Shown here: in pieces, positions 30,683 through 40,145 of the stretch | Position numbering within the stretch: the first letter of the stretch is position 1 | How the letters are laid out: every line of letters starts with the position of its first letter | Virus record (IMG/VR): IMGVR_UViG_3300017917_002303 | Coordinates: 1-54,068 of that record | Reading direction: 5' to 3' (one strand) | Length of the DNA stretch: 54,068 bases | DNA from: a virus | The notes under the pieces: generated by a model | The model's input: only the letters and a program-made list of their open reading frames with translations | The model's database searches: none | Told to the model about the DNA's origin: nothing | Made by a program: the position numbers and the translations under genes

Positions 30683-32221
30683 ATGCCCGCGATCATTACT
30701 GATCAGATCAGAGTATTGAATGCATCCAATTTTGTCAGTGGTATTTCAACCTCGGATAATAGCTATTATGTGTTTATTGGTCTTCCAAATGCAACCGAAG
30801 TAACTGCAGATTGGAATACTAATACACCATACCCAATTGATAGTTTTGATCAATATAGCGATATATACGATACTCTAATTTCTGCTAAAAAAATTACATC
30901 AAATGATGTATTAAAAGTTATTAGAAAAAATTCTTGGACATCTGGTACAATCTACGAGATGTATCGGCATGATTATTCTATCAATAAAACTTCTCCACAA
31001 ACTAATGCAACTAGTTTGTATAGAGCAAACTTTTACGTAATGAACTCCGATTATAGGATTTATGAATGCATTTATAATGGTGCTGCTCCTTCAAATACTG
31101 GTAAAGGTATTATTTCTCTTGAAGAGCCCACGCACACAGATCTTCAGCCAAGATTAGAAAGTGATGGATATATTTGGAAATATTTGTTTACAATTAAACC
31201 GAATGATATTGTTAAATTTGATAGCGTCGAATATATTCCAGTTCCTGCAAATTGGAAAACTAATTTAGATGTGGCAGATGTAAAAAACGCTGCTATCGAT
31301 GGAAAAATTGAAGTTGTTGTAATTGAAAGTATTTCTTCTGCATCTTATCAATATAGTGGTGTAAAAAATAATGTTCCTATTAAAGGTGATGGTAGAGATG
31401 GTCTAGCATCGGTTACATTTGTTGATGGAAAACCAACATCAGTAACAGTAACAAATGGAGGAAATGATTATACCTTTGCAACTCTAGATCTTGATAGTGT
31501 TGTAACTGGATCTGGAGCAAGTTTTTCTGTGATTATTCCTCCTCCAGGTGGACATGGTGCAGATATTGATAAAGAACTTGGAGCAAATAGAGTTCTAATT
31601 TATTCTAGAATTGAAAATAGTGATATAACAAATCCAGATTTTCCAGTTGGTAATCAATTTGCAAGAATTGGTGTAATTAAAAACCCTCAAATTAACGGAA
31701 CTTCAAATCTTCTAACTGCATCATCTGCTTCTGGTATCTATGGACTACGTTTAATTGGTGCTGCTACAACAACAATGAATGTGTCAATTGATGGGCAAGT
31801 TAGACAAACTATTGGCGTTGGATCAACTGCTGTTGGAAAAATTATTTCATACGATCCAATTACAAAAATTCTCAGGTACTGGCAGGATAGAGATTTAGCA
31901 ACAGATAGTTCTACAGGTTCAAAACCAACTTACGGATACCGTCTAAATAAGTTTACAAGTTCTCCAGGAACAGGAGGAAGTGTCAATGTAGTTGTAACAA
32001 CAACAACTGGCACTGAAACTGTAGGAATTGAAACGACATTTACTGGAGTTTCAACAACAGTAAACTCAAGAACTTATTACTTTGGACAAACCTTCAATAA
32101 TGGTATTGCGCAACCAGAAATTAAAAAATACTCTGGAGAAATTATTTACGTTGATAATCGACCAGAAGTAACAAGGGCTGCAAACCAAAGAGAAGATATT
32201 AAAATTGTTTTAGAATTCTGA
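30683..32221 (+). CDS. 8: Baseplate wedge protein, gp8-like, 512 aa
   Basis: The product begins MPAIITDQIRVLNASNFVSG and continues with YYVFIGLPN, a DWNTNTPYPIDSFDQYSDIY-type stretch, MYRHDYSINK, SLYRANFYVMNSDYRIYECI and GYIWKYLFTI. In my reading this order corresponds to the gp8-type wedge protein of T4-like cyanophages, which links the wedge to the peripheral baseplate. At 512 residues it exceeds T4 gp8 (334); the extra C-terminal part includes a GGNDYTFATLDL repeat. The stop is 4 bp before the next start. Confidence 0.8.
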   Translation: MPAIITDQIRVLNASNFVSGISTSDNSYYVFIGLPNATEVTADWNTNTPYPIDSFDQYSDIYDTLISAKKITSNDVLKVIRKNSWTSGTIYEMYRHDYSINKTSPQTNATSLYRANFYVMNSDYRIYECIYNGAAPSNTGKGIISLEEPTHTDLQPRLESDGYIWKYLFTIKPNDIVKFDSVEYIPVPANWKTNLDVADVKNAAIDGKIEVVVIESISSASYQYSGVKNNVPIKGDGRDGLASVTFVDGKPTSVTVTNGGNDYTFATLDLDSVVTGSGASFSVIIPPPGGHGADIDKELGANRVLIYSRIENSDITNPDFPVGNQFARIGVIKNPQINGTSNLLTASSASGIYGLRLIGAATTTMNVSIDGQVRQTIGVGSTAVGKIISYDPITKILRYWQDRDLATDSSTGSKPTYGYRLNKFTSSPGTGGSVNVVVTTTTGTETVGIETTFTGVSTTVNSRTYYFGQTFNNGIAQPEIKKYSGEIIYVDNRPEVTRAANQREDIKIVLEF

Positions 32222-32225
32222 TCCG

Positions 32226-35200
32226 ATGCCACAAAACATTAATCTCAACACCAATCCATATTATGATGATTTTGATCAACAAAAAAATTATAATAGAGTT
32301 CTTTTTAAGCCTGGTGTTCCAGTTCAAGCAAGAGAATTAACAACTTTACAGTCAATTCTTCAAGACCAAATCGAAAAATTTGGTAAACATTTTTTTAAAG
32401 AAGGATCTGTTGTAATTCCAGGTTCTATTGCATACGATAACGAATATTATGCAGTAAAATTAGAACCAACTTTTTTTGGTGTATCGGTAGAAACATACTA
32501 CGATCAATTAATTGGATTAACTATTCAAGGTAAAACTTCTGGAATTACTGCTGTAGTTAAGAAAGTTTTATCTAAAAATCAATCCATAGAAGAAACTATA
32601 ACTCTTTATGTAAAGTATCAAAATTCTTCAAGTCAAGATTATAGTACAAATCAATTTCTTGATGGTGAAAATTTGATAACACTTTCGGACTTTACTTATG
32701 GGTCCACAACAATTGCTGCTGGATCAGATTTTGCAACATGCATTCTTTCTAATGCTACTGCAACTGGATCTTCATTTTCAGTATCTGAAGGTGTGTTTTT
32801 TGCAAGGGGAGCATTTGTTGCAGTAGATAATGAGACAATTATTCTTGATCAATACTCAAATACACCTTCATATAGAGTTGGATTTTTTGTAAACGAAGAA
32901 ATTATTAGTGCTATTGATGATCCAACGCTTTATGATAATGCTCAAGGATATTCAAATTATACCGCACCTGGAGCAGACAGATTAAAAATTAGTTTATCTT
33001 TGATTAAAAAGGATTTAGAAGACTATCAAGATGAAAATTTCATTGAATTGTTTAGAGTAAATAATGGTGAAGTTAGAAAAATTATTAAAAAAACAGTTTA
33101 TAGTGAGATCGCTAAAGAACTAGCAAGAAGAACTTATGATGAGAGTGGGGATTATCATATTAGTCAGTTTGATGTTCAAGCAAAAGAAAGTTTGAATGAC
33201 AGACATTCAACTTTTGGCATATTTTTTCCAGAAGAGAATACAGATCAAGGAAACAAACCATCTAAAGACTTGCTTGAAATTCAAGTTGGTCCAGGAAAAG
33301 CATACGTAAAAGGATATGAAGTAGAGATTACTGGAACAACTTTCTTAGATGTAGAAAAACCAAGAGAAACTACATCCGTTTTAGGAGCAGGAATTCCATT
33401 TCAGGCAGGTAATCTTTTACGTGTAAATAATGTTTATGGTGGTGCTAGTGTTGGGTTAGCTACTACAGGATACGTAGATCTTCGCAGCCATAGACTGGGA
33501 TCGAATAAGGCTTCTGTAGCGGGACAAAGTGTTGGTAGAGCAAGAGTTTATGATTACAAATGCACAAACACAGAGTATGTAAATAATGCATCGCAATTTG
33601 ATTTGTATCTATACGATGTTCAAACTGATACAGAAATTACTTTAAATCAAGCGCTATCAGTTAGTGCTCCTGCATTAATTGAAGGTAAAAATTCTGGTGC
33701 AAAAGGATATTTAAGATCTATTTCTGGAAGCATTTTAACACTTCATCAAACTTCAGGAAATTTCATTATAGATGAAGCAATTCTTGTCAATGGAATTGAA
33801 AATGGAAGAATAATTACTAAAGTTTTAGAATTTGATATTACTGATGTTAAATCTGTAAGATCTGAAGTTGGTGTTACGACATTTAGCGCAGATACAGTTT
33901 TAGAACCAAAAATTAATTTTGGTGCAAAACCATTTACAATTACACCTGGATCTGGTGGAATTTCTACTGTTACAAGTTCTACTAGTGGTTGGACAATAGG
34001 AATTAAAACTGGAGATGTTGTTTCATATGCTAGAACCGATACACAAGGAACAATTTATAATCGTGTAAAAACTATTGCATTAACAGGTCAAAGTATAACT
34101 GTTGAGGCGGTTACAACGGTTTCTAATGTTGCCACTGGATCATTACCAGTTTCTCCAGTCAATGTTTCAGGATTTTTAGTTGTTGCACCAAAAATTAGAA
34201 ATTCAAACTCTGGTTTCATGTACGCAGAGTTTCCAAACAAAAATATTGAAAGTGTAGATTTAACAACTTCAGATATTTTTATTAGAAAGGAATATAGAGA
34301 TAGAAGTTCATCTTCTTTGGGAGCACTTGATCTTCCATCGTTAGCAGGAACTGATTTCGTTTACACTCCATTTGATGAAGAAAGATATTCAATCTTTTAT
34401 ATGGATGGAACGATCGAACCATTAACTTCAGATCAATTCCAATTGACAAATGGTGGAAAGGGTGCGACAATTTCTGGTCTATCAAAAACAAACCAAACTG
34501 GAATTATTGTTGTAACAACTCAACAAAAATCAAAAGTTACGTCAAAAAATAAAATTTTAAATAGAGCAGCATCAGTTATAGTTTCAGGATCAAAATACAA
34601 CTATTCTGGCATTTCAACTGGTGTTTCTGATGGTTTAACCTACAATACTGCATATGGAAAACGTGTTCAAGATAAAGAAATTTCTCTTGATGTTGCAGAT
34701 GTTGTAAATGTTCATGCAGTATTTCAATCAACAACAAATAGTGCTCCTATTATTCCAAGTTTAATATTATCATCACTTAATGGTCCAAATAGTACAAATT
34801 TGGATTTGATTGTTGGTGAGATTTTAGTTGGCAATATTTCTGGTGCGTCTGCAATGATCCTCGAAAAAACGGGAACTAATCAGATATACTATATTACAAA
34901 AAATAATCAAAATTTCATAGAGACAGAACAAGTCACCTTCCAAGAAAGTGGAGTAACTGGAAATATTTCTCAAATTAATCTAGGTGATCCAAATATTTTA
35001 GATAACTTTAGTTTTGACACAGGTCAAAGACTTGAATACTATGATTTTGGTAGACTAATTAGAAAAACAGGATCACAAGAACCATCAAGACAACTAAAAA
35101 TTTATTTTGATCATTTCACAATCAATTCTAGTGATAATGGTGAAATTATTACAACAAATAGTTACTCAGATTATGATCAAAACGTCCCAAGTTTTAACAA

Positions 35201-38200
35201 TGTTAGAAACACGGATGTTATTGATTTTAGACCAAGAGTAGCAAACTACAGTGGAACATTATCGCCATTTGAATTTTCATCGAGAAATTTTGGTGGATCT
35301 GGGCAGACTGTTCCAAATGTTATTGTATCTGATGAAAATATTATTTTAGATTACAATTTCTATACTGGAAGAATTGATAGATTATTCTTAAATCAAGATA
35401 GTACATTTACTATTACTAAAGGAGTTCCTTCAGAACGTCCTGTTTTACCAGAAGCAATTAATAGTTCATTTGAATTAGCTACAATTACTTATAAACCATA
35501 TGTTTATAACGTAGATACTGATGTAACAATCAACTTTAAATCGAACAAGCGTTATACAATGCTTGATATTGGAAAACTTGAAGATAGAATTGCTGGATTA
35601 GAGTATTATACAAGTTTATCTTTACTTGAGGCAAAAACATCTAGTCTAATTATTCAAGATCCAGAAACAGGTCTTGATAGATTTAAATCTGGATTTGTTG
35701 TTGATAATTTTAGTACATTTGATGTTGCAGATAAAACTATTCCTTCACTAAAATATGATATTAGAAATAATGAAATGGTTGCAAGATCATATTATGATAG
35801 TATTGATCTTTTAGTTGGATCTGAAGTTCTTATTGGAACAAATGGATCTCCAGATTTAAGTGTTGATGTAAGATATGCAAATGATCTTGGATCAACAAAT
35901 ATTAAAAAATCAAAAAATATTGTAACTTTAAACTATTCTGAGGTAGAGCATTTTAAACAACCATTTGCAAGTAGACTAGTCAACATTAATCCATTTGATG
36001 TTATTACTTGGCGTGGTAGAATGAGTTTAAATCCAACTAAAGACGTTTGGATCGAAAGAGAATATAAAACAATTGATGGTGGATTTGGAACAACAGAAGT
36101 TATTACAACCTCAACTGCAATTCCAAATCTTAGAGCACAAAATATTGAATTTAAGGCTTCAAGATTAAAACCATCAACTAAGTTCTTTAGTTTCTTCTCA
36201 AGAACAGATATGTCTGATAATAGAACATTAACTGTTCCTAAACTATTAGAAGTAACTCCAGTTCAAGGATCATTCCAAGTTGGAGAAACTGTTGTTGGAA
36301 GAATATTATCAAACCAAAACACCACAGCAAATCCAGAAGTTAGATTTAGACTTGCACAAGCAAATCATAAAGATGGTCCATACAACTCACCAACTGCAGT
36401 TTATACAAACAATCCATATTCAAATGTTGGATTAAGTTCCTCCTATAGCGATACTACAGAAGTATTGAATATTGACACATCAGCATTAAATCAAAAATCA
36501 GATGAAAGATTTTTTGGATACGTTGCTCAAGGAATGAGACTTGTTGGTGAGACAAGTAATGCAGAGGCGATTGTAAAAGAAGTTCGTTTGATTAGTGACA
36601 TAAATGGTACATTAATTGGAAGTATTAATATTCCAAATAAAGATCCAAAATTTAGTAACGGAACAAATACGGTTGAAGTTTCTGCAGAAAAAACTCCATC
36701 AAATATTTCTGGAGTTGTTGTAAGTGGAGCAGATGCAAATTTCTTCTCACAAGGAACTTTAGAAACTCAAACAACTATTATTCGTCGTCCACCACCAAGA
36801 CCAGCAGATCCATTAGCTCAATCATTTATTGTAGAAGAAGATCCTGGAATTTTTTATACTTCAGTTGATCTGTATTTTGCAACAAAGAGCTCTACAATTC
36901 CTGTAGAACTTAGAATTGTTACTGTTGAAAATGGAACTCCTACAGGAAATATTATTGATGGATCTTCTGTTATAAAATTCCCCCAAGAAATTGCAACATC
37001 ATCTACAGGATTATTACCAACAACATTTACTTTTGATGCTCCAGTATACTTACAAAGGGGAGAATATGCATTTGTAATTCTCTCAGATACTGATGCATAC
37101 AACGTTTGGATTTCCCGTGTTGGAGAAGAAGATATTTCTACTACAAATCTACCAGAAATTCAAAAAATTATTATTAATAAACAACCATCCTTAGGATCAT
37201 TATTTAAGTCTCAAAATGCTTCTACTTGGGAACCATCACAACTTGAAGATTTAAAGTATGTCGCACGTAAAGCAAAATTTACTAAAGAAAAAGGCACATT
37301 TAAATTTTATAATCCAGAATTGAGAACTTATAATTCTAGAAATATTTTACAAACAAATCCAATTGAAGTTTTTGCAAAAAAAGTAACCCTCGGATTATCT
37401 TCTGCAATTACATCTCCACATGTAGTAGTTGGATCAAAAATTCTCCAAGATAATACTACTGCTGCTGGATTTGTTGAAGATTTACGTGGATCTATTGGAT
37501 TATATGATACTGGTTTGAATATTACCAACGTTGGAATTGGTTACTCTAATGGTACATTTCAAAATGTAAACTTTACTGCTCTTACTGGATCTGGTACAGG
37601 TGCTGTAGGTATCATTACTGTTAGTGGTGGATCAATTGCTAATGTATGTGTAACTTCTAGTGGTCGTGGATATGCAGTTGGAGACACTTTAACTGCTATT
37701 CTTGGAAGTAATACATTAGGTCAGAATTTAACATTTACTGTTGGTGTTGTTACTTCAATAAACACAATTATTCTAACTAATGTAACTGGTCAAAATTTTA
37801 ATACGTCAGATCAAATTCAATATGTTCCAACAGAAGGTGCTGGTGTGGGTGTAGGATCAACTTTATTTTCAATTGTTCCTTCTATCCCTACAATTAATAC
37901 TGATCAATATGATGGAACTTATTTTAAAGTAAATCATAAAGATCATGGGATGTACGCTGATAACAATATCGTTACAATTACTGGTATAAGTGGTGATACC
38001 GTTCCAACAACAATTCAAGTTGGATATGCAGTAAGTTCTATTGAAAACATTAGTGTTGCAAGTAGCACTAACTTTAATATTTTTGAAGGATCTCAAGTTT
38101 CAGCAATAAACCCAGGATTTGCTTTAATTGGTGATGAAATTATTGCTTATACTGGTGTAGGAAATAATATTCTTACTGGAATTACAACTAGAGGTATTGA

Positions 38201-39209
38201 TGGAACAATTCCAAGATCATATGATGCCAATACTCCAATTCAAAAATATGAATTTGCTGGAGTTTCTTTAAGAGCAATTAACAAGACACACAATCTTATC
38301 AATTCTTCTAGTGTAATTCAAGATAAAGTAACCTTAGATTCTTATCATGTAAGAATTTCAGGATCTTCGGTATTTAATTCAAATAAAATTGGTGGTGGAT
38401 CAAACGCCAAAGCAACCAAGAATATTCAGTTTGAGAGTATTGTTCCTCACATTGATTATAATTTGCCCAATGGAACAAATATTAATGCTCAAGTAAGAAC
38501 TGTATCTGGAACTAGTATAGATGGAACAGAGATTTCATTCCAAGATAAAGGTTATGAACCAGTTTCATTAACAAATGAAACTGCATTTAAAGAACCAAGA
38601 TTAATTGCTTCTAGACCAAACGAAGAGGCAAAACTTCTTTCTCTTCCTGGTACTAAATCATTCACTTTTGAGTTGGAATTAAGCACATCAAATGAAAATG
38701 TTTCACCAAGTATCAATGCATTTGAAAGTTTTGTTACTACGCAATCAAATAGAATAAACAGTCCAATTACAGATTATGCAACTGATAGAAGGGTAAATCT
38801 TCTTATAGAAGATCCTCATGATTTATCGTACCTAACGAAAGTAATTAATCTAGAAACTCCTGCGACATCGCTTCAAATTATTCTTGATGCTTATAGACCA
38901 GCACCTGCAGATATTAGAGTTTTATATAGATTATTCAGAATTGATGGATCTGAAATTGATAAAGTATTTGAGCTTTTCCCTGGATATGATAATCTTGATG
39001 CTAATCAACAAGTTATTAGTTTTAAAAATAATAGTGGAAGATCTGATAAAAATATTTCATCAAGTCTTGATAATCAGTTTATCGAATATTCTTGGAGTGT
39101 AAATAATCTTCCACAATTCAGTGCTTATCAAATAAAGATTGAATGCACATCAACAAATCAAGCACAGTCACCAAAAATTAAAAACTTTAGAGCAATAGCT
39201 TTGGCATGA
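32226..39209 (+). CDS. Large DUF4815-type virion structural protein, 2327 aa
   Basis: The N-terminus MPQNINLNTNPYYDDFDQQKN followed by VLFKPGVPVQARELTTLQSI and KFGKHFFKEGSVVIPG is the DUF4815 signature of large cyanophage baseplate/fibre proteins. A C-terminal block from about residue 2170 (INAFESFVTTQSNRINSPITD, then ILDAYRPAPADIRVLYRLFR) is also typical. In between are a proline patch (IIRRPPPRPADPLAQSF), a jelly-roll-like segment PVELRIVTVENGTPTG and a GxGY repeat region near residue 1765-1830. It overlaps the next gene by 4 bp. Its likely place is the distal baseplate where receptor-binding fibres attach. Confidence 0.87.
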   Translation: MPQNINLNTNPYYDDFDQQKNYNRVLFKPGVPVQARELTTLQSILQDQIEKFGKHFFKEGSVVIPGSIAYDNEYYAVKLEPTFFGVSVETYYDQLIGLTIQGKTSGITAVVKKVLSKNQSIEETITLYVKYQNSSSQDYSTNQFLDGENLITLSDFTYGSTTIAAGSDFATCILSNATATGSSFSVSEGVFFARGAFVAVDNETIILDQYSNTPSYRVGFFVNEEIISAIDDPTLYDNAQGYSNYTAPGADRLKISLSLIKKDLEDYQDENFIELFRVNNGEVRKIIKKTVYSEIAKELARRTYDESGDYHISQFDVQAKESLNDRHSTFGIFFPEENTDQGNKPSKDLLEIQVGPGKAYVKGYEVEITGTTFLDVEKPRETTSVLGAGIPFQAGNLLRVNNVYGGASVGLATTGYVDLRSHRLGSNKASVAGQSVGRARVYDYKCTNTEYVNNASQFDLYLYDVQTDTEITLNQALSVSAPALIEGKNSGAKGYLRSISGSILTLHQTSGNFIIDEAILVNGIENGRIITKVLEFDITDVKSVRSEVGVTTFSADTVLEPKINFGAKPFTITPGSGGISTVTSSTSGWTIGIKTGDVVSYARTDTQGTIYNRVKTIALTGQSITVEAVTTVSNVATGSLPVSPVNVSGFLVVAPKIRNSNSGFMYAEFPNKNIESVDLTTSDIFIRKEYRDRSSSSLGALDLPSLAGTDFVYTPFDEERYSIFYMDGTIEPLTSDQFQLTNGGKGATISGLSKTNQTGIIVVTTQQKSKVTSKNKILNRAASVIVSGSKYNYSGISTGVSDGLTYNTAYGKRVQDKEISLDVADVVNVHAVFQSTTNSAPIIPSLILSSLNGPNSTNLDLIVGEILVGNISGASAMILEKTGTNQIYYITKNNQNFIETEQVTFQESGVTGNISQINLGDPNILDNFSFDTGQRLEYYDFGRLIRKTGSQEPSRQLKIYFDHFTINSSDNGEIITTNSYSDYDQNVPSFNNVRNTDVIDFRPRVANYSGTLSPFEFSSRNFGGSGQTVPNVIVSDENIILDYNFYTGRIDRLFLNQDSTFTITKGVPSERPVLPEAINSSFELATITYKPYVYNVDTDVTINFKSNKRYTMLDIGKLEDRIAGLEYYTSLSLLEAKTSSLIIQDPETGLDRFKSGFVVDNFSTFDVADKTIPSLKYDIRNNEMVARSYYDSIDLLVGSEVLIGTNGSPDLSVDVRYANDLGSTNIKKSKNIVTLNYSEVEHFKQPFASRLVNINPFDVITWRGRMSLNPTKDVWIEREYKTIDGGFGTTEVITTSTAIPNLRAQNIEFKASRLKPSTKFFSFFSRTDMSDNRTLTVPKLLEVTPVQGSFQVGETVVGRILSNQNTTANPEVRFRLAQANHKDGPYNSPTAVYTNNPYSNVGLSSSYSDTTEVLNIDTSALNQKSDERFFGYVAQGMRLVGETSNAEAIVKEVRLISDINGTLIGSINIPNKDPKFSNGTNTVEVSAEKTPSNISGVVVSGADANFFSQGTLETQTTIIRRPPPRPADPLAQSFIVEEDPGIFYTSVDLYFATKSSTIPVELRIVTVENGTPTGNIIDGSSVIKFPQEIATSSTGLLPTTFTFDAPVYLQRGEYAFVILSDTDAYNVWISRVGEEDISTTNLPEIQKIIINKQPSLGSLFKSQNASTWEPSQLEDLKYVARKAKFTKEKGTFKFYNPELRTYNSRNILQTNPIEVFAKKVTLGLSSAITSPHVVVGSKILQDNTTAAGFVEDLRGSIGLYDTGLNITNVGIGYSNGTFQNVNFTALTGSGTGAVGIITVSGGSIANVCVTSSGRGYAVGDTLTAILGSNTLGQNLTFTVGVVTSINTIILTNVTGQNFNTSDQIQYVPTEGAGVGVGSTLFSIVPSIPTINTDQYDGTYFKVNHKDHGMYADNNIVTITGISGDTVPTTIQVGYAVSSIENISVASSTNFNIFEGSQVSAINPGFALIGDEIIAYTGVGNNILTGITTRGIDGTIPRSYDANTPIQKYEFAGVSLRAINKTHNLINSSSVIQDKVTLDSYHVRISGSSVFNSNKIGGGSNAKATKNIQFESIVPHIDYNLPNGTNINAQVRTVSGTSIDGTEISFQDKGYEPVSLTNETAFKEPRLIASRPNEEAKLLSLPGTKSFTFELELSTSNENVSPSINAFESFVTTQSNRINSPITDYATDRRVNLLIEDPHDLSYLTKVINLETPATSLQIILDAYRPAPADIRVLYRLFRIDGSEIDKVFELFPGYDNLDANQQVISFKNNSGRSDKNISSSLDNQFIEYSWSVNNLPQFSAYQIKIECTSTNQAQSPKIKNFRAIALA

Positions 39210-39400
39210 TAAAAAGAGCAAAAGTAGAAGATCATTCAAATCTAGAAAGAGATTTACACACACAAGCAATTATAAACACAGATTTAGTTGCTTATGAAAA
39301 GTATATAAACGAAAGAAATACACGTTTAAGGTATGAAAGTGAACTTAGAGAATTGAGATCTGAGATTGAAGTTTTAAAAGCGTTACTACTCAATAAATAA
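39206..39400 (+). CDS. Small coiled-coil phage protein, 64 aa
   Basis: The 64 residues have an N-terminal patch, KVEDHSNLERDLHTQAIINTD in part, and then a long charged helix with heptad-like Leu (ERNTRLRYESELRELRSEIEVLKALL in part). It resembles a short cyanophage protein that lies beside fibre genes. The first four bases overlap the preceding stop. A trimerising or fibre-assembly role is plausible, not shown. Confidence 0.75.
   Translation: MIKRAKVEDHSNLERDLHTQAIINTDLVAYEKYINERNTRLRYESELRELRSEIEVLKALLLNK
39392..39399 (+). promoter_or_regulatory. Late-type promoter motif AATAAATA
   Basis: AATAAATA overlaps the end of the coiled-coil gene and lies 21 bp before ATG 39421. Spacing matches the other late promoters; the first base deviates. 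Confidence 0.45.
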
Positions 39401-39420
39401 TTTTAGTGTAGAGATAACGA

Positions 39421-39762
39421 ATGGCAGTTCCAGTAGTTAACCTTGTTATTGAACAGGGAGCTGATTTTACTAGGACTTTTTCTCTGAAAAGATCTGACGG
39501 ATCTCCATTGAACTTAACAAATTATAACTTTGATGCAAAAATGCGAAAATGGACTGGATCATCTGGTTATATTAGTTTTGCAACAACTTATAATGCTGAT
39601 CCAACACAGGGAAAATTATCAATATCATTAAGCAATTCTCAAACAGGGATTATAACATCTGGTAGATATAATTATGATATTTTAGTTATTAATCATAATT
39701 TAAATGATGTTACTACAAAAGTTATTACTGGACAAATTACTGTAAATGGAACTGTATCCTAA
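39421..39762 (+). CDS. Small virion-associated beta protein, 113 aa
   Basis: MAVPVVNLVIEQGADFTRTF starts a beta-rich 113-residue protein: strands at the N-terminus, a DAKMRKWTGSSGYISFATTY centre and DILVINHNLNDVTTKVITGQ near the end. The opening 'xxxIxQGxDFxxxFxLxxxDGxPxxLTxYxF' resembles BppU-type N-terminal domains that plug fibres into baseplates. It overlaps the next gene by one base and sits just before the long fibre gene, supporting a fibre-adaptor role. Confidence 0.72.
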   Translation: MAVPVVNLVIEQGADFTRTFSLKRSDGSPLNLTNYNFDAKMRKWTGSSGYISFATTYNADPTQGKLSISLSNSQTGIITSGRYNYDILVINHNLNDVTTKVITGQITVNGTVS

Positions 39763-40100
39763 TGCCAGAAGATATTGTAGTTTCGGTTGAAGAAAGTTCA
39801 GCAGATGTTGAAATCGGTGTAGGTCAAATTCAAGTAACTACTCAAGTACAAGACGTGGCAAATTTATCAGATATTCTAGACGTAGATACTTCAAATTTAG
39901 ATAGAACTACTAATAAGTATGTTCTTGTTTATGATGCTGTAAGAAACAAATACATATTCACTAATCCAGATTCCGTTATCGATTCATCCGTTGGAGTAAG
40001 TACGGATGATCCAAATCCAGTTGGAATGACAACTGCAACAATAAATTATTTGGATGATGTATTGGATAATAAAATTGATTTAGATGCTGGAGAATGGTAA
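39762..40100 (+). CDS. Small virion-associated protein, 112 aa
   Basis: The product (MPEDIVVSVEESSADVEIGV start) has an acidic beta N-terminus and a middle segment LSDILDVDTSNLDRTTNKYV that continues into LVYDAVRNKYIFT, a motif frequent in phage fibre proteins (VLVYDATTxxYVF-like). The C-terminal end is DNKIDLDAGEW. It is coupled to the previous gene (TAATG) and followed by a promoter for the long fibre gene. It probably belongs to the same fibre complex. Confidence 0.72.
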   Translation: MPEDIVVSVEESSADVEIGVGQIQVTTQVQDVANLSDILDVDTSNLDRTTNKYVLVYDAVRNKYIFTNPDSVIDSSVGVSTDDPNPVGMTTATINYLDDVLDNKIDLDAGEW

Positions 40101-40103
40101 TTT

Positions 40104-40110
40104 CTAAATA
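40104..40110 (+). promoter_or_regulatory. Late-type promoter CTAAATA before the long fibre gene
   Basis: CTAAATA lies 36 bp upstream of ATG 40146, in the only gap between the adaptor-like gene and the fibre gene. It matches the shorter cyanophage late variant. Confidence 0.5.
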
Positions 40111-40145
40111 GTTGAGAATGTAAACTCATATTCACTTATATTTCC

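Noticed and set aside
19306-39209. High density of GGATCN words as a modification or uptake signal
   Set aside because: They mainly reflect Gly-Ser pairs coded GGA-TCN in repetitive structural proteins; a link to the Dam enzyme cannot be shown without counts against a codon-shuffled control.
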